Assembly (NCBI RefSeq): GCF_015831355.1
Contig: NZ_JADWYR010000001.1
Location: 2,852,001 to 2,916,000, forward strand
Direction: 5' to 3'
Source: Panacibacter microcysteis
GTDB lineage: Bacteria; Bacteroidota; Bacteroidia; Chitinophagales; Chitinophagaceae
Length of the DNA: 64,000 nucleotides
This document shows positions 27,158-35,097 of the stretch, in pieces; positions within the stretch are counted from its first letter, which is position 1, and each line of letters begins with the position of its first letter. The position numbers were made by a program, and so were the translations under genes. The notes under the pieces are model-generated. The model worked only from the letters and a program-made list of their open reading frames with translations, was not told the origin of the DNA and ran no database searches.

Positions 27158-27490
27158 CTATTCAAGTATAAGAATAAGCCCCCACATGATCAGTGAAAGG
27201 GCAACAGATGTAAGGCCGTAAAGTATCCAGTTATAAAGATCGGGTATAGGGTTGGTGAGTGTTAGCACACAGCTTATAAACCCGAGAAAAGCACCGGTTC
27301 CTAAAATAATAAAACCCCTGGATTGTTTCTTTTCATATACTGCTTTCCTGAAAAGCCTGATGTGTGATACAATGTCTTCTTCGCTAAAGCCCTGCACAGT
27401 CAGTTTTTGTTTGATCGCTTCTGCATCAAGCTTTTCAGCAATCCATTGCTGAATGAATTCATTGCTTTCATTAGAAGATGTGTAGTTCAT
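27158..27490 (-). CDS. Small membrane protein with two C-terminal transmembrane helices
   Basis: 110 residues from the ATG at 27490. The N-terminal half is a soluble helical domain (EFIQQWIAEKLDAEAIKQKL...GFSEEDIVSHI), then two hydrophobic helices (GFIILGTGAFLGFISCVL and ILYGLTSVALSLIMWGLIL). I recall similar proteins as widespread in Chitinophagaceae, so it may be a general membrane protein. It lies 56 bases after the muramidase gene on the same strand and could be co-transcribed. A holin role would be a guess. Confidence 0.7.
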   Translation of the reverse strand: MNYTSSNESNEFIQQWIAEKLDAEAIKQKLTVQGFSEEDIVSHIRLFRKAVYEKKQSRGFIILGTGAFLGFISCVLTLTNPIPDLYNWILYGLTSVALSLIMWGLILILE

Positions 27491-27546
27491 ATACAATCGT
27501 TTTGGCTAATGAAAGTTAAGGAAAATATACACCTGTGCCAGGCCTG

Positions 27547-28107
27547 TTATACAGTATTGCCGGCAGCGGGCGGTGTTGCCTGCGTGGTTGTATTGTTGAC
27601 CGGTATGTGTGCCTCAATCATTTTTACAACGCTGTCTAACGTGGTGGCATAATTGGGATCTGTGGCGTAACCGGCTTTTGCAATGGCATTAATAAAAGCG
27701 ACAGGGTCTTGCTTTACGGCCAGTGCCCCGGCATACCGCGAGTTATTTAGAAAGAAAGATGCGTGGTCTGTAAAGCTTTCTTCAGGCGTTGCATATTTTC
27801 TGAAATAATCTTTCACTTTGTATTTAAACATCTTCACGCCGTTCATTACAACAGGCGTTACACTCAATACCACGGGAAATTTGAGGTCTGCCCTCCGGCT
27901 GTATTCGGTGGTAGTTAGCAGTTGCTCATTGGCAGGTGTTGCACCCGGCGCCACTTTTACCCCAAAGAACATATTGCCCGGTGCTGCAGTGCCCCAGCCG
28001 CTTTCAACGGCAGCTTGCGCCAGTATAGCAATGGCTGAAATGCCGGTTTTTTGTTCCGTTTCTTTAGCATATGGCAGGTAGGTTGTTACAAAATCTTTTG
28101 GGTCCAT
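27547..28107 (-). CDS. Glucosaminidase-domain muramidase without signal peptide
   Basis: 186 residues. The FlgJ/GH73-like glucosaminidase domain covers nearly the whole protein (ISAIAILAQAAVESGWGTAA with the catalytic Glu, NMFFGVK, YFRKYATPEESFTDHASFF, YAGALA). It would cleave the glycan backbone of peptidoglycan. The N-terminus MDPKDFVTTYLPYAKETEQK has no signal peptide and there is no cell-wall binding domain, so it must reach the wall by another route, as endolysins do. It has its own promoter with an overlapping palindrome and stands downstream of the ~1240-residue toxin-like gene. Confidence 0.85.
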   Translation of the reverse strand: MDPKDFVTTYLPYAKETEQKTGISAIAILAQAAVESGWGTAAPGNMFFGVKVAPGATPANEQLLTTTEYSRRADLKFPVVLSVTPVVMNGVKMFKYKVKDYFRKYATPEESFTDHASFFLNNSRYAGALAVKQDPVAFINAIAKAGYATDPNYATTLDSVVKMIEAHIPVNNTTTQATPPAAGNTV

Positions 28108-28118
28108 AGTAGTATCTG

Positions 28119-28158
28119 GCTTTGTACAAAGCTATCTTCGCTGCCAGTGATTGGCAAT
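28119..28158 (-). promoter_or_regulatory. Promoter and overlapping palindrome of the muramidase gene
   Basis: On the minus strand, ATTG (28155-28158), 20 bases, then TAGCTTTG (28127-28134), a perfect -7 box about 20 bases before the ATG. The -7 box overlaps the perfect 14-bp palindrome GCTTTGTACAAAGC (28119-28132), a possible operator. Confidence 0.6.
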
Positions 28159-28278
28159 GGCGTAAACAGGCTATTTTCAGCTTGCTTTTCAGCAACTGTA
28201 TAATGGCTGTAAATGAAAGAATGATGATGACAAATGTTTATAAACAGAGAATTTTTATGAGCCCATCATTTGTAATAT

Positions 28279-28335
28279 ATGGCGTCGCCTGTTGCGTCGC
28301 ACTCTTGTACTTTTGGTTCAATATGCAGCAATGCG
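28279..28335 (+). repeat. Interspersed repeat copy 11 (core type A)
   Basis: ATGGCGTCGCCTGTTG, core CGTCGCACTC, TTGTAC, then GGTTCAATATGCAGCA as in copies 3 and 8. It pairs in inverted orientation with copy 12. Confidence 0.85.
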
Positions 28336-28378
28336 TTTATTGTCTGCTTATGTGTATACAAACAAATACTGCATCAGT

Positions 28379-28447
28379 CTTCGCGTTTGTTCAATTAATT
28401 TCCTTCACTTGAAGTGAGTGACACAACAGGCGATGCCATGAAATACC
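28379..28447 (-). repeat. Interspersed repeat copy 12 (core type B)
   Basis: GTCTTCGCGTTTGTTC flank, then GAAGTGAGTGACACAACAGG and CGATGCCATGAAAT. The CAACAGG end overlaps the 81-bp direct repeat at 28424. Confidence 0.85.
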
Positions 28448-28504
28448 ACAGTTGATACAATAATCAAACTCAGCTTTTACGCCGGTAAATGCTGCCGCTA
28501 AAAC
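28424..28504. repeat. 81-bp direct repeat, left copy (flanks the toxin-like gene)
   Basis: Aligns without gaps to 32375-32455; I count about 12-13 differences, or roughly 84% identity. It starts in the repeat arm CAACAGGCGATGCCATGAAA and continues for about 60 bases not found in other repeat copies, ending CTGCCGCT(A/G)AAAC at the stop codon of the toxin-like gene. Confidence 0.8.
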
Positions 28505-31500
28505 TATTTAGGCGGCATGATAGCAAGTTCTAACGAACAACCAGCATAAACTGCGTTGCAAGCAATCTGGCTTACAATAGTCACCGCTTTTACAGTAGGT
28601 GAGCCAAAAGCAGCAAAAAATGTAATGGCGCCTCCAAAGTTAAACATTGTGTTTCCGACTAACGTTACAACGTTATTTGCTTTCTGATTCCTTGTATCCG
28701 TAGTAGCACCTGCATAAGAATAATATACCGGTACTTCCCAAACTGCGTTTAAAACAGATTCTATAAGCGGAGAAGCGTCTTCCCATGTAACTCCATTTTC
28801 AAATGGTGTCTTCCAGCCAGCTTCTTTTGGCGGAGGAGGAGCCTCTGGCTCTACAGCCGGATCAGTATCAGGAATATCGGTAGGAATTGGATTGCCACCA
28901 CCAACTGTGTTATCCATTCCCAGTGCTACTATTTTCGGAGTTGTTGAAGTAGTGGTAATTCTTGGTACAGCAGTGGCTTTTACGGCAGTAAGAGCGGCTG
29001 GTGTAGAAGATTGTACGATTTTAATATCGACAAAGTTTTTTACAACCATTACAGCAGCTATAGCAAAGTTCATAATGTTGTACCAGTTTGCCTGCGGATC
29101 GTAAAAATTTTGTATTACCCCTACAATATCAGGCGCTACGTATGGTATATAGCATATTGCATAAACCACTGCTACAAGTTGCCCGGCAAAGCCTTCTGTA
29201 AAGACCAGTTTCAATGCTCCAAAGATGGTAACGAGTACGGAACCGGCAAATGCCAGAATATTGGCGATTTTCATCGCAAAATTGTTCGTATCATCACTCC
29301 AAACCGGGGTAGCGCCTAATGCTGTGGGTGATGGAGTCATTGCAATCATTGCATCTCCAAAAGCTTTAAGGCTTGTTGCATTGATTAACGCATCTGTTTG
29401 AGGATTATCCGGGAATGGTATGGAACCAAAGGCAGTTTCGTAAATGATGTTAAGCGGGATAGCTACTACCAGGCAAACAAGATCCAGGATACTCAGTTCT
29501 TCATCTGCAAACAATTTGTATAGTGGAGATATTACCGGAATATTCAGTGGCGCAAGTAATATTTCATTTACAATATCTCCGATTAGTTGTGCAGCGACTT
29601 CCAGCAAAGTATCTGCAACATTGGTTGCAGAAGCTATGACCACATCAGCTATGATGGCAATGATTTTTTTTACAAGATCTCCTGCAGATAATGTGGTGCC
29701 CTGATTAATAATATCCTGTATCTGTAAAATTGCTCCGCTGATTATGTTTGCCTCCGTACTAATCATGTTGAAAAAATCTGTGAGCAAATCACCAATTACA
29801 GACACAGGCCCGTTCCAGTTTGCATTTGGTGCATTATTTTTAGATTGCTGATGTCCCCAGTTTGATTGCGGGGTGTTTTGTCCGGCATCGGTAGTATTGG
29901 AAGCAGAAGTGCTTGTTCCGCTATCGGTAGGAAATGTATATCCATCAATTATGCCAGCCCATTGATCAATTTCAGCCATCAGTTCATTAGCGGCCTGGTT
30001 AAGCGAATTTTTGGTGTTAAGTATATTGGCGATGGTGTTATTAGAATAATTAATAAACATCGACCGAATTACTTTATGTGTTCTTACATAATTGTTCCAA
30101 TTAAAGATCATGCCCAGCCATTTCACCAGGTCATCAAAGAATACTTTGATTTTACCGATTACAAATTTTACACCTTCCACAATATCATTGATCAGCCTGA
30201 TGGCAAAGTGATAGATCTCGTTACCGAGTGTAACGAAGAAGTGCGTTATCTCATCAAAGATCTGCAGTTCCATGGTTACCACCTGGTCAACGAGGTTTTT
30301 CAGCCAGTTCCATGCATCGGCGGCCCATAGTTCAATAGGGTCATTTGCAGCTACTGCACCAAGTGCTGTGGCGCCTGCACCGGTTGCTGCAGGCTTATGA
30401 AGCAGCACTCCCAATTGCTGGGCGTGTGCAATGTTATCATAATATACCAGTTTGCCTTTTACTGTATGCAGGCCTACTATTTTTTTAGGTGTTCTTTTGG
30501 TAATGGGTACAGCAGCAGCGGCCGTGGCACTTGTAGCAGCAGTGGGTTTAAGCGTGCCATCTGCAGGCAGGCTGGATTGCTGTGCCACAAATTGCGAGAT
30601 GTATTGTGCTATTGCATCCTGCTGGTCTGCATAGGTAGTGCTCACCAAAGGTGTACTGTTGCCTTTTTCATCCTGTACATTAACATTGAGGTCAGTTCCC
30701 GTTTTTACAGGTGTCAGTTTGGCCAGCACGTTGGTCATGGGGTTTATAACCGCTGTTGTGGTACCATCTGTTACTTTAAAAAATATCCCGCTGAGGCTAT
30801 CTGTTCTCTGCTGAACATTTATGGTACCTGTTTCATCGCAACTGATCTGTAAAGGTGTATTGGGGTACAGCACATGATATGCATTGTTTATATACACGCT
30901 GCATCCTGCTGTTGAAGAGATAGTAACAGGCTCATTGTATAATGGTATGTTGTTATCGTCAGTTAAACGGATGTGCGTTGTAAATGTATAGTTCTCTACA
31001 TAATCATTAACATCGGCAGAAGGCAGCAGGATGTTACGTGTTGTCCATTGCTTTGTATGGGCATCCTGTGTAAGCTGTATAAGTGTATCATCCTGCATAT
31101 GAGCAAAGACGATCACGCTGTTTTGTACCCCGTTTATGTAAGTAGCAATGCCTTCCACACCTGTAAGAATGGCAACAGGGTAACTCCATGCTGTGGTTGT
31201 AGCTTCAGAACCCGGTGTACAGGAAAGATAAAATATCTGGCCCTGTTCGTTTAGGCCCCATACGAGTGTTTGGGTGGCGGAATTATTTACATGCAGTTTT
31301 TGAACGCCCTGCAATATGGCATTGGAATAGATGAGTGTAGGTGTAGGTGTCGCACCGGTTGTACCTGTTTGTTGATCGTAAGAGAGATAGTACAAAGCTC
31401 CGCCTGCTGCTACAAAGAGATCTGTATAGGGCGATTGTCTTACAGAGACAGCCATTGCGGTAGTGGTAGCCGGAATAGTAAAGTTGGTGGTAGGTGCTGC

Positions 31501-32229
31501 TGTTCTGGGTGAGTAGGCATTGAATACGGGTGTATAGATCAGTTGTGGCAGGTTAAGTATGGTGCCTAGTGTGTAGACACCATCAACGCCCTGGCCCGAT
31601 TTACGACCCACACAACTGGTAATGGTACCGGCTTCAAAATCTGCGGCAACATCATGCTCGTTCCAGAAATGTCCGGTATTTTTTTTAGAAGGGTCAATGT
31701 AGTAACGATAAATACTTTTGATAGGGCTCGATGGGTCTTCAAGAATATCTGCAATAATGTATTCACCGGCACCTGCTTCTGCAAGAAAGACATCGGCAAT
31801 AGCCAAAGTTTTATAGGTTCTGGCAGTATCATCAAAAGGCATGGCAGTCCATTTAATGGTATCTGCAGCCCATGCGGCATCCGTATTGGTATTGCCAAGG
31901 GAAACAAAGAGGCTATCATTACCATTAACGGTTACCACAAGAGCAATATCAATAAGCCCTGTAGCAACATTTTGAGCAACATCGAAAGTTTTGGCAACGA
32001 TGGTGGCATTACTGAAGTTAGCAGAGAGCGCAGAGCTGAAATCGAATCTAGACCAGCCATGTGTATCAGCAGGTATTTCTCTGGTGCAATAGAATATGTT
32101 GTCGGTACCAATAGAGAAGAAAAGCGAATTACCTTGTTGTGTTTGCAGTACCTCAAACTGCTTATCAGGAGCCATGATTACAGCATGCTTCTGATTCTTC
32201 ATTAATTCTGTGGAGTTTACAATTTTCAT
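28504..32229 (-). CDS. Giant multidomain protein, toxin-like (propeller-like, Ig-like and membrane-active helical regions)
   Basis: About 1241 residues from the ATG at 32229 (MKIVNSTELMKNQKHAVI); a GTG at 32253 is less likely. There is no N-terminal signal and no type IX sorting domain. Residues ~20-400 are short beta repeats of propeller type (DLFVAAGGALYYLSYD, LVWGLNEQGQIFYLSC). Residues ~410-500 look Ig-like (IPLYNEPVTISSTAGCSVYI). An Ala/Thr-rich linker follows. From ~620 it is helical with amphipathic stretches (AADAWNWLKNLVDQVV, FFDDLVKWLGMIFNWNN, a DQWAGI motif), then several hydrophobic helices (ILDLVCLVVAIPLNIIYETA, FAGSVLVTIFGALKLVF, FAIAAVMVVKNFVDI) and a hydrophobic C-terminus. 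I recall similar long proteins, undescribed, in filamentous fungi and some bacteria. A pore-forming or secreted toxin role is inference. Confidence 0.7.
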   Translation of the reverse strand: MKIVNSTELMKNQKHAVIMAPDKQFEVLQTQQGNSLFFSIGTDNIFYCTREIPADTHGWSRFDFSSALSANFSNATIVAKTFDVAQNVATGLIDIALVVTVNGNDSLFVSLGNTNTDAAWAADTIKWTAMPFDDTARTYKTLAIADVFLAEAGAGEYIIADILEDPSSPIKSIYRYYIDPSKKNTGHFWNEHDVAADFEAGTITSCVGRKSGQGVDGVYTLGTILNLPQLIYTPVFNAYSPRTAAPTTNFTIPATTTAMAVSVRQSPYTDLFVAAGGALYYLSYDQQTGTTGATPTPTLIYSNAILQGVQKLHVNNSATQTLVWGLNEQGQIFYLSCTPGSEATTTAWSYPVAILTGVEGIATYINGVQNSVIVFAHMQDDTLIQLTQDAHTKQWTTRNILLPSADVNDYVENYTFTTHIRLTDDNNIPLYNEPVTISSTAGCSVYINNAYHVLYPNTPLQISCDETGTINVQQRTDSLSGIFFKVTDGTTTAVINPMTNVLAKLTPVKTGTDLNVNVQDEKGNSTPLVSTTYADQQDAIAQYISQFVAQQSSLPADGTLKPTAATSATAAAAVPITKRTPKKIVGLHTVKGKLVYYDNIAHAQQLGVLLHKPAATGAGATALGAVAANDPIELWAADAWNWLKNLVDQVVTMELQIFDEITHFFVTLGNEIYHFAIRLINDIVEGVKFVIGKIKVFFDDLVKWLGMIFNWNNYVRTHKVIRSMFINYSNNTIANILNTKNSLNQAANELMAEIDQWAGIIDGYTFPTDSGTSTSASNTTDAGQNTPQSNWGHQQSKNNAPNANWNGPVSVIGDLLTDFFNMISTEANIISGAILQIQDIINQGTTLSAGDLVKKIIAIIADVVIASATNVADTLLEVAAQLIGDIVNEILLAPLNIPVISPLYKLFADEELSILDLVCLVVAIPLNIIYETAFGSIPFPDNPQTDALINATSLKAFGDAMIAMTPSPTALGATPVWSDDTNNFAMKIANILAFAGSVLVTIFGALKLVFTEGFAGQLVAVVYAICYIPYVAPDIVGVIQNFYDPQANWYNIMNFAIAAVMVVKNFVDIKIVQSSTPAALTAVKATAVPRITTTSTTPKIVALGMDNTVGGGNPIPTDIPDTDPAVEPEAPPPPKEAGWKTPFENGVTWEDASPLIESVLNAVWEVPVYYSYAGATTDTRNQKANNVVTLVGNTMFNFGGAITFFAAFGSPTVKAVTIVSQIACNAVYAGCSLELAIMPPK

Positions 32230-32243
32230 AACTAATAGTTGTA

Positions 32244-32287
32244 ACGTTATCACCTTTATGAAATGTTATTCAAAACGGTGATAACGT
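32244..32287 (-). promoter_or_regulatory. Inverted repeat upstream of the giant gene
   Basis: Perfect 11-bp arms ACGTTATCACC (32244-32254) and GGTGATAACGT (32277-32287) with a 22-base spacer, ending 15 bases before the ATG. It is either a dimer-binding operator with half-site CGTTAT or a strong leader hairpin. Related half-sites precede the neighbouring 564-residue gene. Confidence 0.65.
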
Positions 32288-32351
32288 AAAATGATATAAT
32301 GGTATTAATGATAAGGATTCCAGGAAACTGATCGCCGGAGAAGCCATAAAA

Positions 32352-32400
32352 GAGGAACCGTGAACCGAGCGTGGCAACAGGCGATGCCATGAAAAACTAC
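32352..32400 (-). repeat. Interspersed repeat copy 13 (degenerate core)
   Basis: The arm CAACAGGCGATGCCATGAAA is intact, but the core is replaced by CCGAGCGTGG. Beyond the arm it continues as the right 81-bp direct repeat. Confidence 0.7.
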
Positions 32401-32455
32401 ATTTGGTGCAATAATTAAATTCAGTTTTCACGCCAGTTAATGCTGCCGCTGAAAC
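32375..32455. repeat. 81-bp direct repeat, right copy
   Basis: The partner of 28424-28504, in the same orientation, between the giant gene and the 564-residue gene. The two copies enclose the complete giant coding sequence and its leader inverted repeat. Confidence 0.8.
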
Positions 32456-32522
32456 AATAACAGATTAAGCATTCAGTGCAACTAAAGACAATGCCTGCGA
32501 TCAAATAATTCTTATTTGATTA

Positions 32523-34217
32523 TCAGGTTAGTTCGAGATATGTAATGCGGGAAATCAGATCCTGGTTGTCTGAAAACGTTACATCTTTAAAGGAGAAACT
32601 ATTACCTCCCGGGAAAACATATGTTTGCAGATTTGTAATGGAGATATCTGTTAAACTTGTTGATACCATTTGGCTTACGCCGTTTTGAATCTGATTAAGA
32701 ATTGAAGCTGCAACATTCAGATTTTCCCATCCCGGGTCTGAAGGCCCTTTTGATGCATCTGTTGTATTGCTGGATAATGTCATTAGCATTTTGCCATGGT
32801 CATCTACTGTAAGTGTGTAGGTGTCTGTAATTGTTTTGTCAATGATATTTCCGGATGCAGGGTTACTACCCATATAACTGATGCTTACATAAATTATCAG
32901 GTGTTGGGTTATGATAATCTGATTATTAGAAAATTCGACCGTAGCATTCATACTTGCATTTTGTGCCATTTGTGCGATATCTCCATTCGCGCCGGCAGAA
33001 TCTGCAGCGGACGAATTATAACTAAATGTAAGAACGGTACTTCCTGTATCATTCAGGGTGACTGTTGGAGCCTGGTTACCTGCTAATCCGGAAGAATATA
33101 AAGAGCCGGTTAAACTGCATGTAACACTTGATGAGTAACAATTTTTTGAAATAAGCGGTGTTAATATGTCTTTGTAATAATTAACCAGCAGAGACTTGTT
33201 CACTGCTACAACACCATGGTAGTTGCTTAATTGTGTATAATCATCAAACCAGTTCCAGTTAAACTGGTTACCAATAATGGAAGCTGATGCATTGGTGCTG
33301 CACAAATAATTTAGTGTGCATAAGCTTTGCTGGTCTGTGGTAGGGTTTGGAATAAGTGTACCAGTACTATCAACCGCGCCATCAGCATACATGTCAAGCT
33401 TTTTAATATTGAAAGTAGAAGGAGCCAGGTCGGGTACGGTAACGGCATAGTTTAATACCGGTTGTTGATATGCTTTTAAACTGGCGAGATATAAACCAAT
33501 AAATTCGGTTTGTAATGCGATGTATACAGGGTCTGTGGGTTCAATACCGGATATGGTTGGTATTGTAAGAGGAACTGCGTTATCAAGATCCAGCAATAAC
33601 TGTTGCACACTAAAAGCACCATTTAGTGTTTTCGTGTATGCCATCACAGACGGCGGCAAGTTTGTTTCATCTGTAATTGTCTTTAGCGGAATAGAAGAAG
33701 TAAACATCCATGGGTCAGAAGCTGGCTGAGACTCATTAGTAATGCCTAAATAGTTGCCGAGTCTGCCAAAATTAGTTTGCACAACCTGGAATGTAGCGCA
33801 ATAAATATTATAAGTCACAGATTGAAGACCTGGGTTTAATGTTACAATATCCGGTGCAGGTAATAAACCTGCCGGTATACCGATTTGTGCTTTGAAACCA
33901 TAGGCAAAAGGAGATTTTGCGAAATTGTTTACATCTGTTGGCACAGAGCCTGTGCCTGAGATATTATAGGTTGCTACTGAAAAAGGATCTGTTCCGGACG
34001 AAGACGCCAACACCTCAGCTTCTGTCATTTCGTAAAAAGCGTTGGAAGCGTTTATGCCATAATATTTTGTAATAACAGGTAACGGGTGTGTAGATTTAGA
34101 ACCATTAATATCACTATAATATTGCTTCATTGTAGCATTTATAGAATCCTGCGTTGTTGCTACAACGATATCGTAACCATATTTTGATGATGAAAGATTT
34201 GATTGATTGATACTCAT
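32523..34217 (-). CDS. P47/TULIP-like protein (putative), partner of the giant protein
   Basis: 564 residues, soluble, no signal peptide. The N-terminus SSKYGYDIVVATTQDSINAT resembles the opening of clostridial P47 proteins (a YG-[WY]-D-[IM]-V pattern), which belong to the TULIP lipid-binding superfamily and are encoded beside botulinum-type neurotoxins. The rest is beta-rich with long alternating strands (IIITQHLIIYVSISYMG, KTITDTYTLTVDDHGK), as expected for TULIP folds. I also recall undescribed fungal homologues with the same N-terminal block. It lies between the 63-residue gene and the giant gene on one strand. The family assignment is from memory and needs a profile search. Confidence 0.6.
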   Translation of the reverse strand: MSINQSNLSSSKYGYDIVVATTQDSINATMKQYYSDINGSKSTHPLPVITKYYGINASNAFYEMTEAEVLASSSGTDPFSVATYNISGTGSVPTDVNNFAKSPFAYGFKAQIGIPAGLLPAPDIVTLNPGLQSVTYNIYCATFQVVQTNFGRLGNYLGITNESQPASDPWMFTSSIPLKTITDETNLPPSVMAYTKTLNGAFSVQQLLLDLDNAVPLTIPTISGIEPTDPVYIALQTEFIGLYLASLKAYQQPVLNYAVTVPDLAPSTFNIKKLDMYADGAVDSTGTLIPNPTTDQQSLCTLNYLCSTNASASIIGNQFNWNWFDDYTQLSNYHGVVAVNKSLLVNYYKDILTPLISKNCYSSSVTCSLTGSLYSSGLAGNQAPTVTLNDTGSTVLTFSYNSSAADSAGANGDIAQMAQNASMNATVEFSNNQIIITQHLIIYVSISYMGSNPASGNIIDKTITDTYTLTVDDHGKMLMTLSSNTTDASKGPSDPGWENLNVAASILNQIQNGVSQMVSTSLTDISITNLQTYVFPGGNSFSFKDVTFSDNQDLISRITYLELT

Positions 34218-34286
34218 GATTTTTAGTTTTGAAGTTTGTTTAATTGAAGCAACAGTGTATTAAAGTTTTTTAGTAAATACATTGCC

Positions 34287-34315
34287 GCGTTATAAAATTG
34301 AATGTGAAATAACGC
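34287..34315 (-). promoter_or_regulatory. Inverted repeat upstream of the P47-like gene
   Basis: Perfect 7-bp arms GCGTTAT (34287-34293) and ATAACGC (34309-34315) with a 15-base spacer, 70-98 bases before the ATG at 34217. The CGTTAT/ATAACG half-sites are the same as in the inverted repeat before the giant gene. Confidence 0.5.
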
Positions 34316-34325
34316 TTACGTATTG

Positions 34326-34517
34326 CTATTTCGATACTGATTGACTGTTATTTTCAACAGTCTTCTGCTGTTGGGAGAAATGATCCTGCAACAGCATGGT
34401 ATTAACTGTTGCGGAGGATACCCATTTGGCAATACTGCCCGCCAGTGACCTGTTGATGCTGAAGAAACTTCGTATGGTTTCTTTTACGTTGGTTGCAGAG
34501 GAAGTGATGTAGTTCAT
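34326..34517 (-). CDS. Small helical protein, 63 residues
   Basis: The ATG at 34517 gives MNYITSSATNVKETIRSFFS, followed by LAGSIAKWVSSATVNTMLLQ and a Gln/Ser-rich tail. It is predicted to be helical and amphipathic, without signal peptide. I do not recognise a family. It precedes the P47-like and giant genes on the same strand with 108 bases between and is probably the first gene of that unit. An accessory or chaperone role is only suggested by position. Confidence 0.55.
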   Translation of the reverse strand: MNYITSSATNVKETIRSFFSINRSLAGSIAKWVSSATVNTMLLQDHFSQQQKTVENNSQSVSK

Positions 34518-35097
34518 TGTTTTGGTTTTTTTGTGAAAAAAATTTGTCAATAAAAATTATCGTCCATTGGTATGTGGCAATACATCATTACTACCACTGC
34601 ATTAATGCCAAAGCGTTGTGGTATACGGTCAACGATACGATTTGTATGGTGTGGTTACACACAATACAAAGCCGCTGGCCGCAGTATCATTAAAAGGGTA
34701 GTGTCTCTGTTCCGCAGATGTTTTAACTTACTGGATTGGTATCTCTGCTTCAAAAATGTTGCTTGCTTACTTCTATATCTGCGAGGTATGATATTTTATT
34801 ACTGAAACCGTACACAGCATCACTGCATACCCGGGTATGTGTTTACGCTGTTCATTGCATTGCAGCAAATGTTCATGTAATCGTCCACTTGTTTAAAGCC
34901 GCGAAATTCTGTTTATCAATTATAGTTGGTTTATATGCCGGTAATCTTTTGCTGATCCGTATTACAATTCTTTCAAGGCTTGTAAAATGGTACACCGCAA
35001 AGCCTTGCAGCCCGTTTCGGTTAGCGGTCAAGATTTCTATGCAATTGCAAATCTAATTATGCACAATAGTTTGCACAATGGCCATTTCAGGCCATTT
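34518..35097. other. Upstream region of the toxin-like operon
   Basis: 580 bases between the end of the Reg_prop kinase gene and the first small gene of the toxin-like unit, both on the minus strand. The left part is A/T-rich. One 20-bp palindrome (AATGGC-N8-GCCATT) lies at the right edge. No interspersed repeat copy and no perfect TAnnTTTG box near the 34517 start are visible; two plus-strand open frames of 77 and 106 codons show no protein features. Confidence 0.5.
35077..35096. promoter_or_regulatory. 20-bp palindrome, site 1 (AATGGC-N8-GCCATT)
   Basis: One of three AATRGC-N8-GCYATT sites around the two-component block. It begins one base after the stop codon of the histidine kinase gene. 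The T-run after it lies on the plus strand, so it is not a classical terminator for the minus-strand kinase. Confidence 0.6.

Larger units (their letters stand above)
28108..28503. other. Intergenic region with an inverted pair of repeats
   Basis: 396 bases between the toxin-like gene and the muramidase gene. It holds the muramidase promoter, repeat copies 11 and 12 facing each other, and the first of two 81-bp direct repeats that bracket the toxin-like gene. Confidence 0.6.

Noticed and set aside
28504-32229. Rhs/YD-repeat or type IX secreted adhesin
   Set aside because: No YD repeats, no signal peptide and no C-terminal sorting domain.
28504-34517. Type VI secretion or extracellular contractile injection cluster
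   Set aside because: No sheath, tube, baseplate, VgrG, Hcp or ClpV genes are present; the two large proteins do not resemble them.
34572-35056. Plus-strand genes of 77 and 106 codons between the kinase and the toxin-like operon
   Set aside because: Composition is cysteine- and tyrosine-rich like random translation; no motif, no promoter, and no overlap-free arrangement.
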